Part shown: piece by piece, positions 10,042 through 21,549 of the stretch
Layout of the letters: each line of letters starts with the position of its first letter
Numbering within the stretch: position 1 is the stretch's first letter
NCBI RefSeq assembly: GCF_033807715.1
Contig: NC_084601.1
Location: 19,424,129-19,488,128 of the forward strand
Length of the DNA stretch: 64,000 nt
Origin: Cololabis saira
Lineage: Eukaryota; Chordata; Actinopteri; Beloniformes; Belonidae
Direction of reading: 5' to 3'
The notes under the pieces: model-generated
The model's database searches: none
What the model was told of the DNA's origin: nothing
What the model saw: only the letters and a program-made list of their open reading frames with translations
Translations under genes and position numbers: made by a program

Positions 10042-11630
10042 GTAGGTAGACGCTCATATCTGCTCTCAGCACGAAGCAGTGGAGACAGGAGCAGTAAAAC
10101 ACAACAGAACTTGGTTTAATCCCTGTATACTGTTCTTGTCTTCTTTTTTTTTTTTTTTTAAGTTTTCATTAAAGTTGACTGTTTACAAAAAAGAAAATAA
10201 CTTGTTGCCACACCCAGGCTAAAAGTTTAAGGAAGGAAGATTGAATTTAATTGAATTTAATTGAAATTTTATTTCGAACATGAAACAGTAGTGAATAGCA
10301 AACAATAATAATCAATGATAAATAAATGTAAATAAGAAAAACAAAACAAAAATATAAATAAAAAAAACTGCATCCACCATAATTAACATGTTCGAAAAGG
10401 GGTAGGAAGAAGTAAGAACTTATTAAATCCTACCCCGTATACTATATTTCATTATGATCTAAATTAATTTAATTTCTATGCAAAAAACCAACAATCAATA
10501 CATAAATATCAATAATAATACATAATAATACATCATCACACCTATATACACTGATGTAAATATACCCATTTATAAATTAATATATCAGTCTCAACAATAT
10601 ACAAAAAAAAACAACAACAAACAACTCATAACGGCAAAGCCCCCCCAAAAGCAACCAAAACCTTCTCAAGCCCCCTCCTCCCTGTATCTTGTAAAATGTA
10701 TTTGTTTATATTTGTTTTTAAACTGGTTGGTGCTTGGACATTGCTTCAGATCCACAGTAAGTCTGTTCCGTAGCCTTATGGAACAGACTGAGATTAAATC
10801 ATCAGTCTGAGGTGTTTTTAGTCTTGAACAGTGGAGGTTAAACCCAAAGTCCCCTAACCTATAGATATTCATATGTTTGACTTGTTCGTTTATGTATGTC
10901 CTCATTTGTCTAAAACAAATGGGGCAAATGTACTTTACAAAAATACTTAAAAAAATTTGAGAGAGACTCCAAAAAAAGGGAAAAACAAATGTTAATATTT
11001 TTATTATTAGCAGAAAAAGGAAAACATTGAGATGAAATCACATCTTCAAAATCGTGTCTGTAATAGGCTAAATTGCATGTCCTTTTTCATATTTTCAAAT
11101 TCCCCAACTCAAGAGGTTCTGCTGTTTCGGTCTTGTGATCCGGCGCGTCTCAGTTAAACATCTGTGGCCACGGACGGGCAGGCCTGACACCGTTCAGATC
11201 AGAGAATTTAAATATTACATTACATGGCAACTTTTAGCTTAATTTTAGGTGGTGGTATTTTATTTTTTAATGATTAATATATTTATTGTATTTTTGCAGT
11301 TCTGCCATATAAACCTGGAACAAGTCAAAAGTCACCAGGTATTTAAATGTTGTGCTTTCTGAAGTCCACATTTATCCCCTGTTCAGTCCGCTGATATGCT
11401 TAAACAATAGCACTTCAGTGTATTTGCTTTGTAATCTATCGGATTGATAGCTTTTTTTTAGAAAAAATACAGCTGTTATTTCTTCAATTAAGTTGTTTAA
11501 ATACTTATCTATCAGTGATTTAAATATTTTTTTATACATTCCAGAGAAGCAAGACGGGGAATCAACAATCGTGAGTAGCACTTCTTCTCCAATATGATTG
11601 ATGAATAAACAAACTTCTATTAATTAATTA

Positions 11631-11661
<31 letters not shown>

Positions 11662-12208
11662 AATCAATCAATGAATTAATATATATATATATGTCCTTTA
11701 CTTGTTTTGAGCCATGGGAATAATTTCAGTACCTTGTTAGCTTTTGTGAAATCTTAGTCTGAATAATTGGTGGTGAAATGAGTCACATTTCAATGTACTT
11801 TTCTTCTTTTGGATTAAAATAAGAAAAAAAAAAGAAGTTGTGACGGAGGGAGAAAAACATTTTAAGCAGTAGAGTTCCTCTTATGATGGAACAGGAAATT
11901 TGTAGTCATCAGGATCGTGGTGGTTCTTGAACAGCTTTCTCCTTTCATCCAAAAGGATTGTTTAGTTGTAAAAGCTGAATTATGGTTCTGCGTTAAACCT
12001 ACGCCATAGGTTACGCGGCTACGCGGGAGGCTTTCCGTAGCCTACGGCATAGCCTGATGTGCACCTCCCAAAAAACGTAACTAAGCGTCGTGGCGACGCA
12101 GACTCAACGCAGACCAAGAGGGCTGTGATTGGTTTGCTTGGTAGCAACGCATTTCCAGTTCCGGTTCGTGAAGCAGTAGTGAACTTTCAGTGCTCTTTTC
12201 TTCTGGTG

Positions 12209-12248
<40 letters not shown>

Positions 12249-15200
12249 CTTTGGGGGGTTGTTTTGTTTTTTTGCACAATAGTTGTCCTTATCTCTTTGA
12301 TTCACTGTGACCGGAACAAAAACAAAAGTATCAACTAGCGCTCTGGGGGGGGTACTGCACCGCGGCGAAATGGAGTGACGGAGAAGTCTGAAGGGTTCAC
12401 GACGGCGTCACTGCAACGGCGTAGGCTCTGCGTTGGTTTAACGCAGAACCTTAAATCAGGCTTAAAGGGAATGTTCCGTTTTTTACAACCTGGACCTTAT
12501 TTCTGGCATTTTTTATGGTTGTATACTCACCCAAAAGTTTGGTGTCATTTGGAGTCCTTCGGAAGATATTAGGAGTTTTGTGCGAGCCGCTTCTCCATAT
12601 AATGGTAGCGAATGGGGGCACAGCGGGACACAGACGATGCAGCGTCTAAATAACACATTATTGCCGCGAAACTCGTTCATTTCTTTTATGAATCACTATG
12701 AATCACTGCTTCTGTGCATCTTCCAGGACCTGTTGTCTACATCCGGGGCTGTGTGTGTAACAAATAAATCAGTTTGTAAACAAGACCTCTGACAGGTACA
12801 GCTAGACTTTGCTAACGTATACTCTGGCTCAAAACGGTAAGGACGTCCATCATATTCAAAGTCGTTGTCCACAACCTCAGAATTTGACAAATATTCAGAC
12901 ATGTTTCAAATAACTAACAGTAAAATAACAGTATCGAACTCCAGCTGTACACAGAGCTGTGTCTGGGATGCGCGCACAGAGATGATGTCATGCAGGTCAG
13001 AGGTCTTGTTTACAAACTGATTTCCTTGTTACACACACAGCCCCGGATGTAGACAACAGGTCCTGGAAGATGCACAGAAGCAGATCTAGTGATTCATAAA
13101 AGAAATGAACAAGTTTCGCGGCAATAATGTGTTATTTAGACGCTGCATCGTCTGTGTCCCGCTGTGCCCCCATTCGCTACCATTATATGGAGAAGCGGCT
13201 CGCACAAAACTCCTAATATCTTCTGAAGGACTCCAAATGACACCAAACTTGCCTGGGTGAGTATACGACCATAAAAAATGCCAGAAATAAGGTCCAGGTT
13301 GTAAAAAACTGAACTTTCCCTTTAAGTGCGTGGCAGAGTTTTGGGTTGATAAGCTGTTGTTGGGACATTTGTTCCTGCAAGCTGTTGAAGTCACAAGTAA
13401 TTCCCTGACCGACCCGTCCTTCCTGTAGATTTTTAAATTCATTTTTTCACCTGATCAGATGTTTTAGTCACATAAATCCAGATGTGAATGATTGCGAAAC
13501 TGCCTAGGAAATTCAAGACTGCTTTTATGAGTTCCTGACAAGGAAACCTTTGGCCAGACCCTCTGTTTAATGGTGTCCTCTCTGTCTGTAAATGTGGACA
13601 TTGCTGTCCTGAAATAATTTTCCTGGAGATGGAGATGACTTCGAATCCGGACCAGGGGTCGTGGATCTCTTGTATCTATTCTGTTCTCCACTTCTTCCAT
13701 GAAAAAAATTGGCGTCAATAGGTGACGATGAAGAACTCATTGCACATCTGGATTTCTGACCTCAAAGCTCATAGTTGTATGTGAGATAGATTGGGGAGAG
13801 GTGGAGGTGTAGCAGGACTCTGATTTGATTGGTGGTTGAAATTGGTCAACTTTAATGTGTGCTGTGGGTGTGTGATACCATTACAGCTTCTTTTTATTCA
13901 AGTGGAATCCATCCTATCAGATTATCTGTTTCTAGTAGAATCCAAAGGGATGTCAAACCTTTCATCTGCAGTAATCTGTTGAAATGAGACTCTATCAAAT
14001 GGTAACATGTGGCCTGCTGGGACAAGTATCACCGTCAACCACTTCAAACACAAGACTTGACAAGAGCGTGCCAGAGATGACAGAAGATGGACATTTTGTT
14101 CAAATACAAAAATATTTCTTCTGAGTTACTTTTAAATGCTTTTAAATTGTAAAGTCTGTTGTAAACATTCAACATGGATAAATGACATTGGACTGCATTT
14201 GGTGGGAACTCGAACCAATCTGCAACATCAAATCTCAACCCTCACCGCTGCTTGACTAACAAAGCAACAAACCCTGATCCCTGCCGTTGTGTGAAGACAG
14301 GGCAGCAAAGATGTAGGTGGAGCCAAAAGACCCCAAAAAATGCCTCCCCATTGACCAAACAAGGGATAAGGTGCTCAGACAGGCATCTCAAGGAGCTGTC
14401 GGCTGAAGCATGAAGCATGTAGGCTGGGAGATCCTTTGAATCAGCCCAAAGGAGCTGGAAACCAGTGCTTATGACAGGAACTTCCAGAATAACCTGCTCA
14501 AACTGTTACCGCCTACTACCACCAACCACAGATGACGAATGGAAGGATGCCTCAAAGCGAAAGCTATCACACCTCAAGAATCCACAAACTGTTAAGTTGC
14601 TGCATTCATTTGTTGCTGTTCATATAATTGTTATGTGTATCGTTATTGTATGATCATCAACTGTTTGAGTAATATTTTCAAACAATTGCACTTTTATGAC
14701 ACGAGTTGCAATAAAATCTTGAATCTTTGTTTTTATGATTTTTATATATTTGGCATTTTGATGATTAGAAATGAAATCGTGATTCTGATTTTTCCTAAGT
14801 CACAACAGCTCATCTTTTCTGGTGTGTCCAGTATCTCACCGAAAAGAGACATCAAGCGTTGCTAAGCCTTGCAGGTAGGTGTGTTTTATCGTAAATCTTT
14901 GCGATGTCAAGAAGCAACCCTTGCATGGTGGACATGGATGTGTGTGAGCACTGCCCCTAGGACTAAAACAGTCTTATAATCCAAAATAATAAAAAAACAC
15001 TACAGGTTAAATATAAAAATCATTACTATTCATGGAAATAACCTGGACTCATGGAAGAATGGAATTTGAATGGTCATTGAGAAGATACTGCACCATGTCT
15101 GAGGACTGTAAAGCTCTGGTTTGATGTGGACACAATTCTTTCTCCGCATGCACAAAAGCACAGGACACGACAAGGGGCAGGACAGAACAAGTGGCGACAG

Positions 15201-17810
15201 ATTACATACTTGGGCAACGGGATGAAATCTCTGGACAAGGACAAAGCAGACACTGCGGCCATGTAGAATAAGGATCTGGAGCAGCCGTACAGCCTGGATA
15301 GATGAGAGAAGACACAGGAAGGTAGCTGGTGTCATCACAGAGGGACATCGTAACAGACAACGGCAGCTCTCTCAATCAAGCTTAAACAAACAAATATTTT
15401 GTGAGCAGGACATGTGTGAACTAAAGTAACCATGGCTCTTGAGTGCATTGAATACTAAATCAACAATGGTAAAAAATGTCTCCGCTTCTTTTTCGTAAAC
15501 TGTTGTATTTTCAATCTTTCAGATTGAAACCAGATTTCCCACTACTAGATGGTAAAACAGGTAGGCAGAAGTCATCCATCCATTCTTAAATGTATATGAA
15601 TTTGTTGTTGTTTTTTTCTTTCTTAATTTTTCCTCAAACTCTTTTTGCGTTGTGTGTGGAAGCAGTTACCGAACTTAGGCATCAGAAGTTCACTCTTCCA
15701 TCAAATGCAACACTGACAGTCGGGCACCTTGAGGACACAGAGTACGTCGACTTTCCTACTGACGTGAACGGATGGGGAAAATTCTTCCTCCCCAAAACAG
15801 TGCAGATGCAGGTTATAGGTTATGTGAAGGGCACCCGGTATCCATGTGGCCAGCTTGTTCTGATGACGTGTGAGGACAAGCAGATCTATGCCTATGATGA
15901 GAAGGAGCTGCATTTGGTGGCCACCAGCTGGGAGAGTCTGCGTGAGAAGGGAGTAGCCTATCCAGCACTCAAGAGTTACTACTCAGGGGAGGCCTTCAAG
16001 GATATGGTGAGTTGTCTGGGGAGACCGTGGATGTTTTTTTTGAATTGATTAGTTTTAGGAGTGACTGTGTGGGAACAAAGACCAAAAATCAGTCAAATCT
16101 TCAAATTAAAGTCCTACCGAGGCAAAAGGATGGCGCTGTCCTAGTGGCAGCTTGATGCAGTAGCTCCGTGTAGTTCTGTCAGTTTTTTATTTTTTTTTTA
16201 TTTTTGCACTGCTCTGTACATCTTTGTAACGCACAACAGTGAGATGCTTTTCAAACATATATGTTTTAGTAAATCTATAGAGGTATGTGCAATAACATTG
16301 AGTTTATAATCTGCTTACTTACTATTGTATTTAAATTTATTTAAATACAATAAGTTTGAATTTAAATTTAGTTTATTTAAAAGGTGTGTTTTTCACTTTG
16401 CATCTATACATTTGTGTTTTATTATACAGTGACGATACAAAGTATTTTTTTCTTTTGGATGTTTCAAGGTCCCCTGAGCCATTCCTAATTATAAGCTTTA
16501 TCAAAAATTTAAGTTTTAAGTTGAATCTATCAATCCATCAGTCTTTTCTATTTTAACTATCTAATGTATCAGTAATTTTGACTTTTTTGTGTGTGTCTGT
16601 TGTGTTTAGACCAGGGAGGACTGGGACGAAATCAGGAGAGGTCCTGTGGGGAAGAAATTAGATGAGAAGCATCACAAGTTCCTAGCAGCACGTAAATCCG
16701 CATTTTTGGAGAATCTCAGGATCAGCAGAGAAAGAAAGAAGTGGGTATCTATGCTGGAAGATTAAAATTAGACAAATTAAAAATGGAAAATACATTTTGG
16801 AATCTCAGGATTGAAAATTATTTTTATCAACAATTTGGCAGGGTTATGCAGCAGGCGGCTTGGCATGGTTAACCAGAATAAAGATAGACACCGCAAAAAC
16901 GGGAATAACAGAGCTTCATTCAGTCTTTCGTTTCACTCGATCCAACAACTGAACTCAGCTGTGGATGCGCAGCCATTTATTGACACACCCACAAATCACA
17001 GCACCTGTCTGGTCAATCAGATCAACCAATTAACGAGTGACACACAACTTGAGTTCAAACAAAGACAAATAATTGAGAGCACTCAGTCTCAACAACTATA
17101 ATATTATTATATTTCTTATATATTATTGTATGGTGATATCATTTTGTTATATGTTATAATATTATAAAAATTATTATGTTATATTAGGATATTACTATAT
17201 TATTATGCTATATTTATATTATATCGTGCTAAACCACTCTATACGATAATTATTTATTTGTTTACTTATTTATTCTCGAATTAATATTCTTAATTTATGT
17301 ACCTATCTATGTATCTACTTTCATCATCTTATTTACACACACACACACACACACACTTAGATACATATCATTGTAACTGATGTTGTCTTTTGTCGCTGTT
17401 TGCACTGTATGTTAATAAATTAAAAAAAAAAATTATTTTCATCAACAATTTGTGGGATTTAACTGAACAGTGGATCACGTATTCATGTATCAGGTCTTTG
17501 GAAAGCGCTTAGAGACAACTGCTGTTGTAATAGACGGTATATAAATAAAACTGAATTGAATTAAGGAGTGGATAATTGATCAGTATCACATCTCAGTCCG
17601 TTAGCAGCAGTTCAAACTTTTGGCGCTTTATTGGTGGGTTATTAATCGACGTAAAGATATAGCAGCATACTTTTGACACATGTTCACTCACTGTAAGATT
17701 CATGAAAAACAAAACGAGGGTGGTTAAGTTAAACCTGCAATTGTAAAAGTAGTAATTGTTTTCTCTCTCTCGTCTTCAGGTGTCATCAGGAGAATGGCAG
17801 TTCCCTCTGA
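9892..17810 (+). CDS. Gene 1: uncharacterised teleost protein, about 251 residues, seven exons
   Basis: Proposed coding exons: 9892-10041, 11300-11338, 11545-11570, 15523-15560, 15666-16006, 16610-16740, 17780-17810. All borders are GT-AG and the exon phases add up to one frame of 756 bases ending in TGA at 17808. The best-supported exon is 15666-16006, a 113-residue segment (EDTEYVDFPTDVNGWGKFFL, PCGQLVLMTCEDKQIYAYDE). The N-terminus is polar and basic (GKRKRSVG). No signal peptide, membrane segment or known domain is evident. The first three small exons are less certain than the later ones. An ATTAAA at 17873 could be the polyadenylation signal. I do not recognise the family. The upstream TATA box and open splice structure suggest a live gene. 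Confidence 0.55.
10236..10905 (-). mobile_element. Rex1-like LINE 3' remnant
   Basis: The minus strand encodes a short C-terminal frame (10905-10666) with RNRLTVDLKQCPSTNQFKNK, followed by an AT-rich 3' region and a CATGTTCGAAATAAAAT end at about 10270. This C-terminus and tail match the style of teleost Rex1/Babar elements. Assignment is from memory of the family. Confidence 0.5.
11300..11338 (+). CDS. Gene 1 exon 2 (small)
   Basis: 39 bases between TTTTTGCAG and GTATTT; keeps frame and has no stop. Confidence 0.35.
11545..11570 (+). CDS. Gene 1 exon 3 (small)
   Basis: 26 bases between TACATTCCAG and GTGAGTAG. The frame used (RSKTGNQQ) is the only one that continues through the next exon. 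Confidence 0.4.
11617..11692. repeat. ATTA/ATTG tetranucleotide microsatellite
   Basis: ATTA units, then ATTG units, then their complements and a short TA tract. Confidence 0.9.
11972..12462. mobile_element. Harbinger-like MITE
   Basis: Terminal sequences GCTGAATTATGGTTCTGCGT and ACGCAGAACCTTAAATCAGG are imperfect inverted repeats, flanked by TAA on both sides, as expected for PIF/Harbinger elements. The interior has the CTACGCCGTAGG-like sub-repeats seen in other copies (41915, 46015) and a 37-base T run at 12212. No transposase. Confidence 0.65.
12466..13321. mobile_element. TTAA-flanked palindromic DNA transposon (Kolobok-like)
   Basis: Two arms of about 325 bp (12466-12790 and 12997-13321) are near-perfect inverted repeats with a 200-bp centre. 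Ends are AGGGAATGTTC / GAACTTTCCCT with TTAA on both sides (12462-12465, 13322-13325). A TTAA target with AGGG ends fits Kolobok. There is no transposase; the open frames are mirror images. Confidence 0.75.
13326..15522. other. Gene 1 intron 3, remainder
   Basis: About 2.2 kb with no recognised element. A weak minus-strand open frame at 13718-13464 and short plus frames near 14465-14865 look like decayed repeat or chance. Confidence 0.4.
15523..15560 (+). CDS. Gene 1 exon 4
   Basis: 38 bases after CTTTCAG, reading LKPDFPLLDGKT, with donor GTAGGC. It joins exon 5 in phase 1. Confidence 0.5.
15666..16006 (+). CDS. Gene 1 exon 5 (main exon)
   Basis: 341 bases from a GGAAGCAG acceptor to GTGAGT, fully open, with balanced composition and no repeat sequence. 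This is the strongest host coding signal in the first 20 kb. Confidence 0.75.
16610..16740 (+). CDS. Gene 1 exon 6
   Basis: 131 bases between GTGTTTAG and GTGGGT, encoding a charged, probably helical segment (TREDWDEIRRGPVGKKLDEK). It continues exon 5 in frame. Confidence 0.65.
16741..17779. other. Gene 1 last intron
   Basis: Contains an AT-rich tract (17100-17330), a (CA)n run at 17337-17356, and an L2/Maui-type LINE tail at 17485-17568 (GGAAAGCGCTTAGAGACAAC then ATAAATAAAACTGAATTG). Confidence 0.6.
17780..17810 (+). CDS. Gene 1 terminal exon
   Basis: After CGTCTTCAG the frame reads CHQENGSSL and stops at TGA. A later CAG-GTGGTA could be another donor, so an alternative end is possible. 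Confidence 0.45.
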
Positions 17811-18208
17811 TCATATCCTAAATCAGTTTGTGCCAACAGGTGGTACCTAATCATGGGGATTACTGCTTTGAGATTAAAGGAATATTTTTAAATATACACA
17901 GCATGTATGCATGGAACGACGGTCTGATTTAGTGGTTATTTGAGCAAAAATGTTTGGTAGTTGATGTAATGACAGAGTACTGTACCTGTACCTGTACTGT
18001 TCTGTTTGTTTACAGCTGAATTTAAATGTAAACAATGTTAATTTCAGTACTAATCTCTAACCCTAGATCCAGTTTTCTTTATCATGCCACTGCACTATAA
18101 CCTTGAAGTGCCTTGTTGCTGAAATGTACTACTAAGGGTGTCAAATTAGCGCTTTAATTGCAATTGGTTAATTACAGGCCTATTTAGCCTGTTATTTTTT
18201 TTAATCGC
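17811..18208. other. 3' region of gene 1
   Basis: No repeat recognised. ATTAAA at 17873-17878 is a candidate polyadenylation signal. Confidence 0.4.
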
Positions 18209-18280
18209 TTAAAGCAGCACTATGTAACTTTTCCACCTTAATATAATATTTCCAGAGTCATTGTGATGGTACATCAACTT

Positions 18281-19690
18281 ACAAAGCAGGTTCAACAAAC
18301 TCTGAGTCTAATCCTGAATTCTTAGTTGATCTACTCTGAGATCGGAAACTCTGAGTTTTCGGTTCCAGAACAGCGGATTTGAGTTAATTTACTCAACTCT
18401 AAGTAGTTTCACCTGGAGTTAAGCGCATGCAGCACAACTATAAAAAGCCAGCATCAATGGAGCCCTGATACAACGATTCACCGTGGCAACCGGCGACAAC
18501 AAAAGATCCACATACTTTTTCTTTTTTTTTTTAACTTTATTTAACATTTCAATTTACAAAATCCCTTTGAGGAAACATTAATTTGCATCTGAAGATCCAC
18601 ATACTTCACGCCGTGTCCTTTTTCACCTGAATGGAATTAGAGATTTTAATGCGCACATACGGCGAATTTGTACATGTTTTTCGAAAAAAGAGTAACAACA
18701 CAGAATATAATATAAAATTAATTTAACAGATCTCTACATCATTCACCTGTAATCCTGTGGAACTCCTCCTTGATGGCTTGGACAGGTTTATGTAGGTTTG
18801 CCACCCGTCCCTTGAAATACGGAATTGTTCTGTAATTGGGAATTAAAAGTTGCGTTCCGTATTGAACCAATACAGACACATATTATGCTCTTATTTATTT
18901 ATGTAATAATATACAGGTGGAGGTTGGAAAATTTGAATATATTGCAAAACTTCATTCGTAGTAAATTCAACTTACGGTGAAACAAATATTATTTCCCACT
19001 ACATGCAAAGTGTGATATTTCAAGCCTTTATTTGTTATAATTTTGATGATTATGGCTCACAGTTTATGAAAACGCCAAATAAAAAATCTAAAATTTTTTT
19101 TATATATTATGAAATCATTAAACAATTAAATCATCAAAATCATAACAAATAAAGGATTAACATATATTGCTTTGCCTGTAATGAGACTATGTAGGCTACT
19201 GTAATATACATGTATTACGCGGTCTGATAACAATCTCCCGACGAATATTTAATTCTCTGCGCATTAATGCTGCACCTTCATCAATTGGGTCTTCATCAAA
19301 AGGACATGCCATGTTCGTGACAATGGACTTCTAATATATATACTGACTCTGTTTTTAATGACAGACGCCAGAACTTCACCAAAACTCGCCTGCTGACTGA
19401 ATGAATGAGGAAATCAAATGTGCGTGCGGCTCTGAAAGAGGGCGGAGACGCAGAGAAACTCCAGGTTTCACGATATAAACCTGGTCCCGACCAGGTTAGG
19501 TTCAGAGCGTCTGTTACTACGGTAACTGACCGAGAGCTTAAGTTACCTCTCTTTGTGAAACAGGCTAGAGTTACCTCTCTTTCTCTGGTTTGAGTTACCT
19601 CCCTTTGTGAAACGGAAAACTCAGAGTTTCCCTCATTTCAGGGTTAACAGACTCAGAGTTTTCACTAAACCTGCTTTGTGAAACGGACCC
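18281..19690. mobile_element. Nested Harbinger-like element
   Basis: Ends ACAAAGCAGGTTCAACAAAC... and ...AAACCTGCTTTGTGAAACGG are inverted repeats with CTCTGAGT inside. The left end appears shorter than the right. The interior contains a small retroposed insertion and a repeated AT-rich motif (18910-19170) that is also seen near 28610 and 46290. Confidence 0.5.
18518..18591 (-). mobile_element. Short retroposed LINE tail
   Basis: A 74-bp insertion starting with a T run and flanked by a perfect 15-bp duplication, AAGATCCACATACTT, at 18503-18517 and 18592-18606. The T run marks a poly(A) tail on the minus strand. Confidence 0.7.
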
Positions 19691-20852
19691 CTGGTCTGAG
19701 GGGTCTGTATTGCCTTCACTGGCACTATGTAACTTTGAGGTGGATGGTAGGAACCCTTCCACACTAAAAAACTACACATTTTTATGACTTTGACTGCTTT
19801 ACGGCATACGTCACTTCCCCCTCCTTCCCCGATTCGTAGTCGAGACGAAAATGGGCGGGGCTTGGAGCACAGAGCTCAGCAGAAGCTGGTATCATGGCCG
19901 AAGCAGCGAAAAAAACGAAGAAAATAAAAGTTTTATCGGTGGAGGCGAAAAAAGAAAGCGGGAGAGTAACAAGCTAAATGCCTGGACAAAAAAAAAAAAA
20001 CAACAAGAATAAACATTGGCCCGGCGTTCACTCGCTGTCGTGAGCTGAAAGACGAGGAGGGATGTCCGACAAGAGAGACAGGATTGTTATGATACAAATG
20101 TAAATGTAGAGTTCTATGTTCAATAAGAATCAAAATTAGAATGTTTTCACATACAGGGGATTCGTCTTGGGTTCTAGTATTTTTCCTGAGAACTGTAAAA
20201 TTGTGCAGGGCTGATCTGCAAAATATAAGGAATGAGCATTCAGTTATTCACAGGTTATAAAGTATTTTTTTATTTTGTCAGTAAGTATGTTGGACTACTA
20301 ATTTATGACGAAGTCCCTCTAAAAAACGTGACAGGAAAATGGTACAGTTGAACAAAACCAGAGCGTTTGTAGTTTGGGGCGCATTATCTCGCTGAAACCG
20401 GACGGGGGTCCGGGGGTGACTTCACTAATAAAACCAAATTGAACTTAGTGATTTGATTTTAGTGATTTGTTTATTGTTTATTTGTTTATTGTTTATTTTT
20501 TAATACCAAAGAGTAAAATTACCGGAGTCAAATTCCTTGTTGGACAATGTTCGAACCTGGCCAATAAAGCTGATTCTGATTCTGATTCAACATCGTCATA
20601 TTATATTGTTTAGCCAAAAATAGATACATTACCTCTTCGCTATCCATCCTGCAAACAACCGCTGAAAACAGAAAAGTCTGTCCCGCTCATTCACTATCAA
20701 AACAAATGCACGCGACAGGGACAGGATCTTTCCGGCAGTAGGCGCTGGTGCTCATGGGAAATGTAGTGTTCTTTCTGGTAAAGCACTACCGCTTTTGTCC
20801 AAAGGAGTCGCCATACTCAACAAAAGCTGAAAGTTACATTGTGCTGCTTTAA

Positions 20853-21533
20853 TGTATTTTTTAATCTCGAACTTTTCTTTTTCTGTTTGAGAGTTGCCTT
20901 TATTATGAAATCGGTGTTTGTGGGGTGGGCTTCTTGTGCTTGAGTTGTGGGCGGAAAAACAATGGTCAGTCCCACCTTGAAGTGGACATTGATTGGTTGT
21001 CCCGACGGCACCATTGATAAAGGTAGAGTGATATGTGTCTTTGTGGAAAGGACTGGAAAGGACTGTTCAACACGAAGCAGCTCAAGTTTAGCCACATAAA
21101 CGCAGAGCACTCGGGTCGCGAGCGCAGCCACAGTTAACGTTAGCAGCAACGATGTTGCCACAGCAACTATGTTAACACAGCAACGCTCTTCCCCAAACTA
21201 AACTCGAGAGCACCGCGCGCATGCGCACGTCTGCAACCGAGAGGCTGGCGAATGTTCTTGCCAAGTGGACGTAAATGGCTAGGACTGCATCTGTTCAAAT
21301 CTGTTAAAAAAAAAAAAAAATTACTTTTGTTGTTATATATCAGTCTTTTGATCTGCCACTATAATGTAATGAATTCAAAAGAAAACACCTCAAGTTGAGG
21401 GCTTTTCTCAGCAATTTTTAGGTGAGATTAAAAAGCGATTTATTAGATTAATTAATTAATCATATTTTTTGAATCGGTTGACAGCAATATGTACTACACA
21501 AATAAAATAAAATGCTCTATAAACTGCATATTT
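20853..21533. other. Intergenic sequence
   Basis: No gene or clear element. Includes a 13-base A run at 21306. Confidence 0.4.
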
Positions 21534-21549
21534 AAGATTAATATGTGAT

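Larger units (their letters stand above)
18213..20848. mobile_element. TTAA-flanked DNA transposon with AGCAGCACTATGTAAC ends
   Basis: Left end AGCAGCACTATGTAACTTT, right end AAAGTTACATTGTGCTGCT, with TTAA at 18209-18212 and 20849-20852. The 2.6-kb span is inflated by a nested Harbinger-like element. A second copy of the CACTATGTAACTTT motif lies inside at about 19724. No transposase frame was found. Kolobok or piggyBac class by target site. Confidence 0.7.

Noticed and set aside
17575..17612. A third copy of the gene 2 promoter motif (GATCAG...TATCACATCTCAGT)
   Set aside because: Only about 20 bases match and the flanks do not align with 47300 or 50980.
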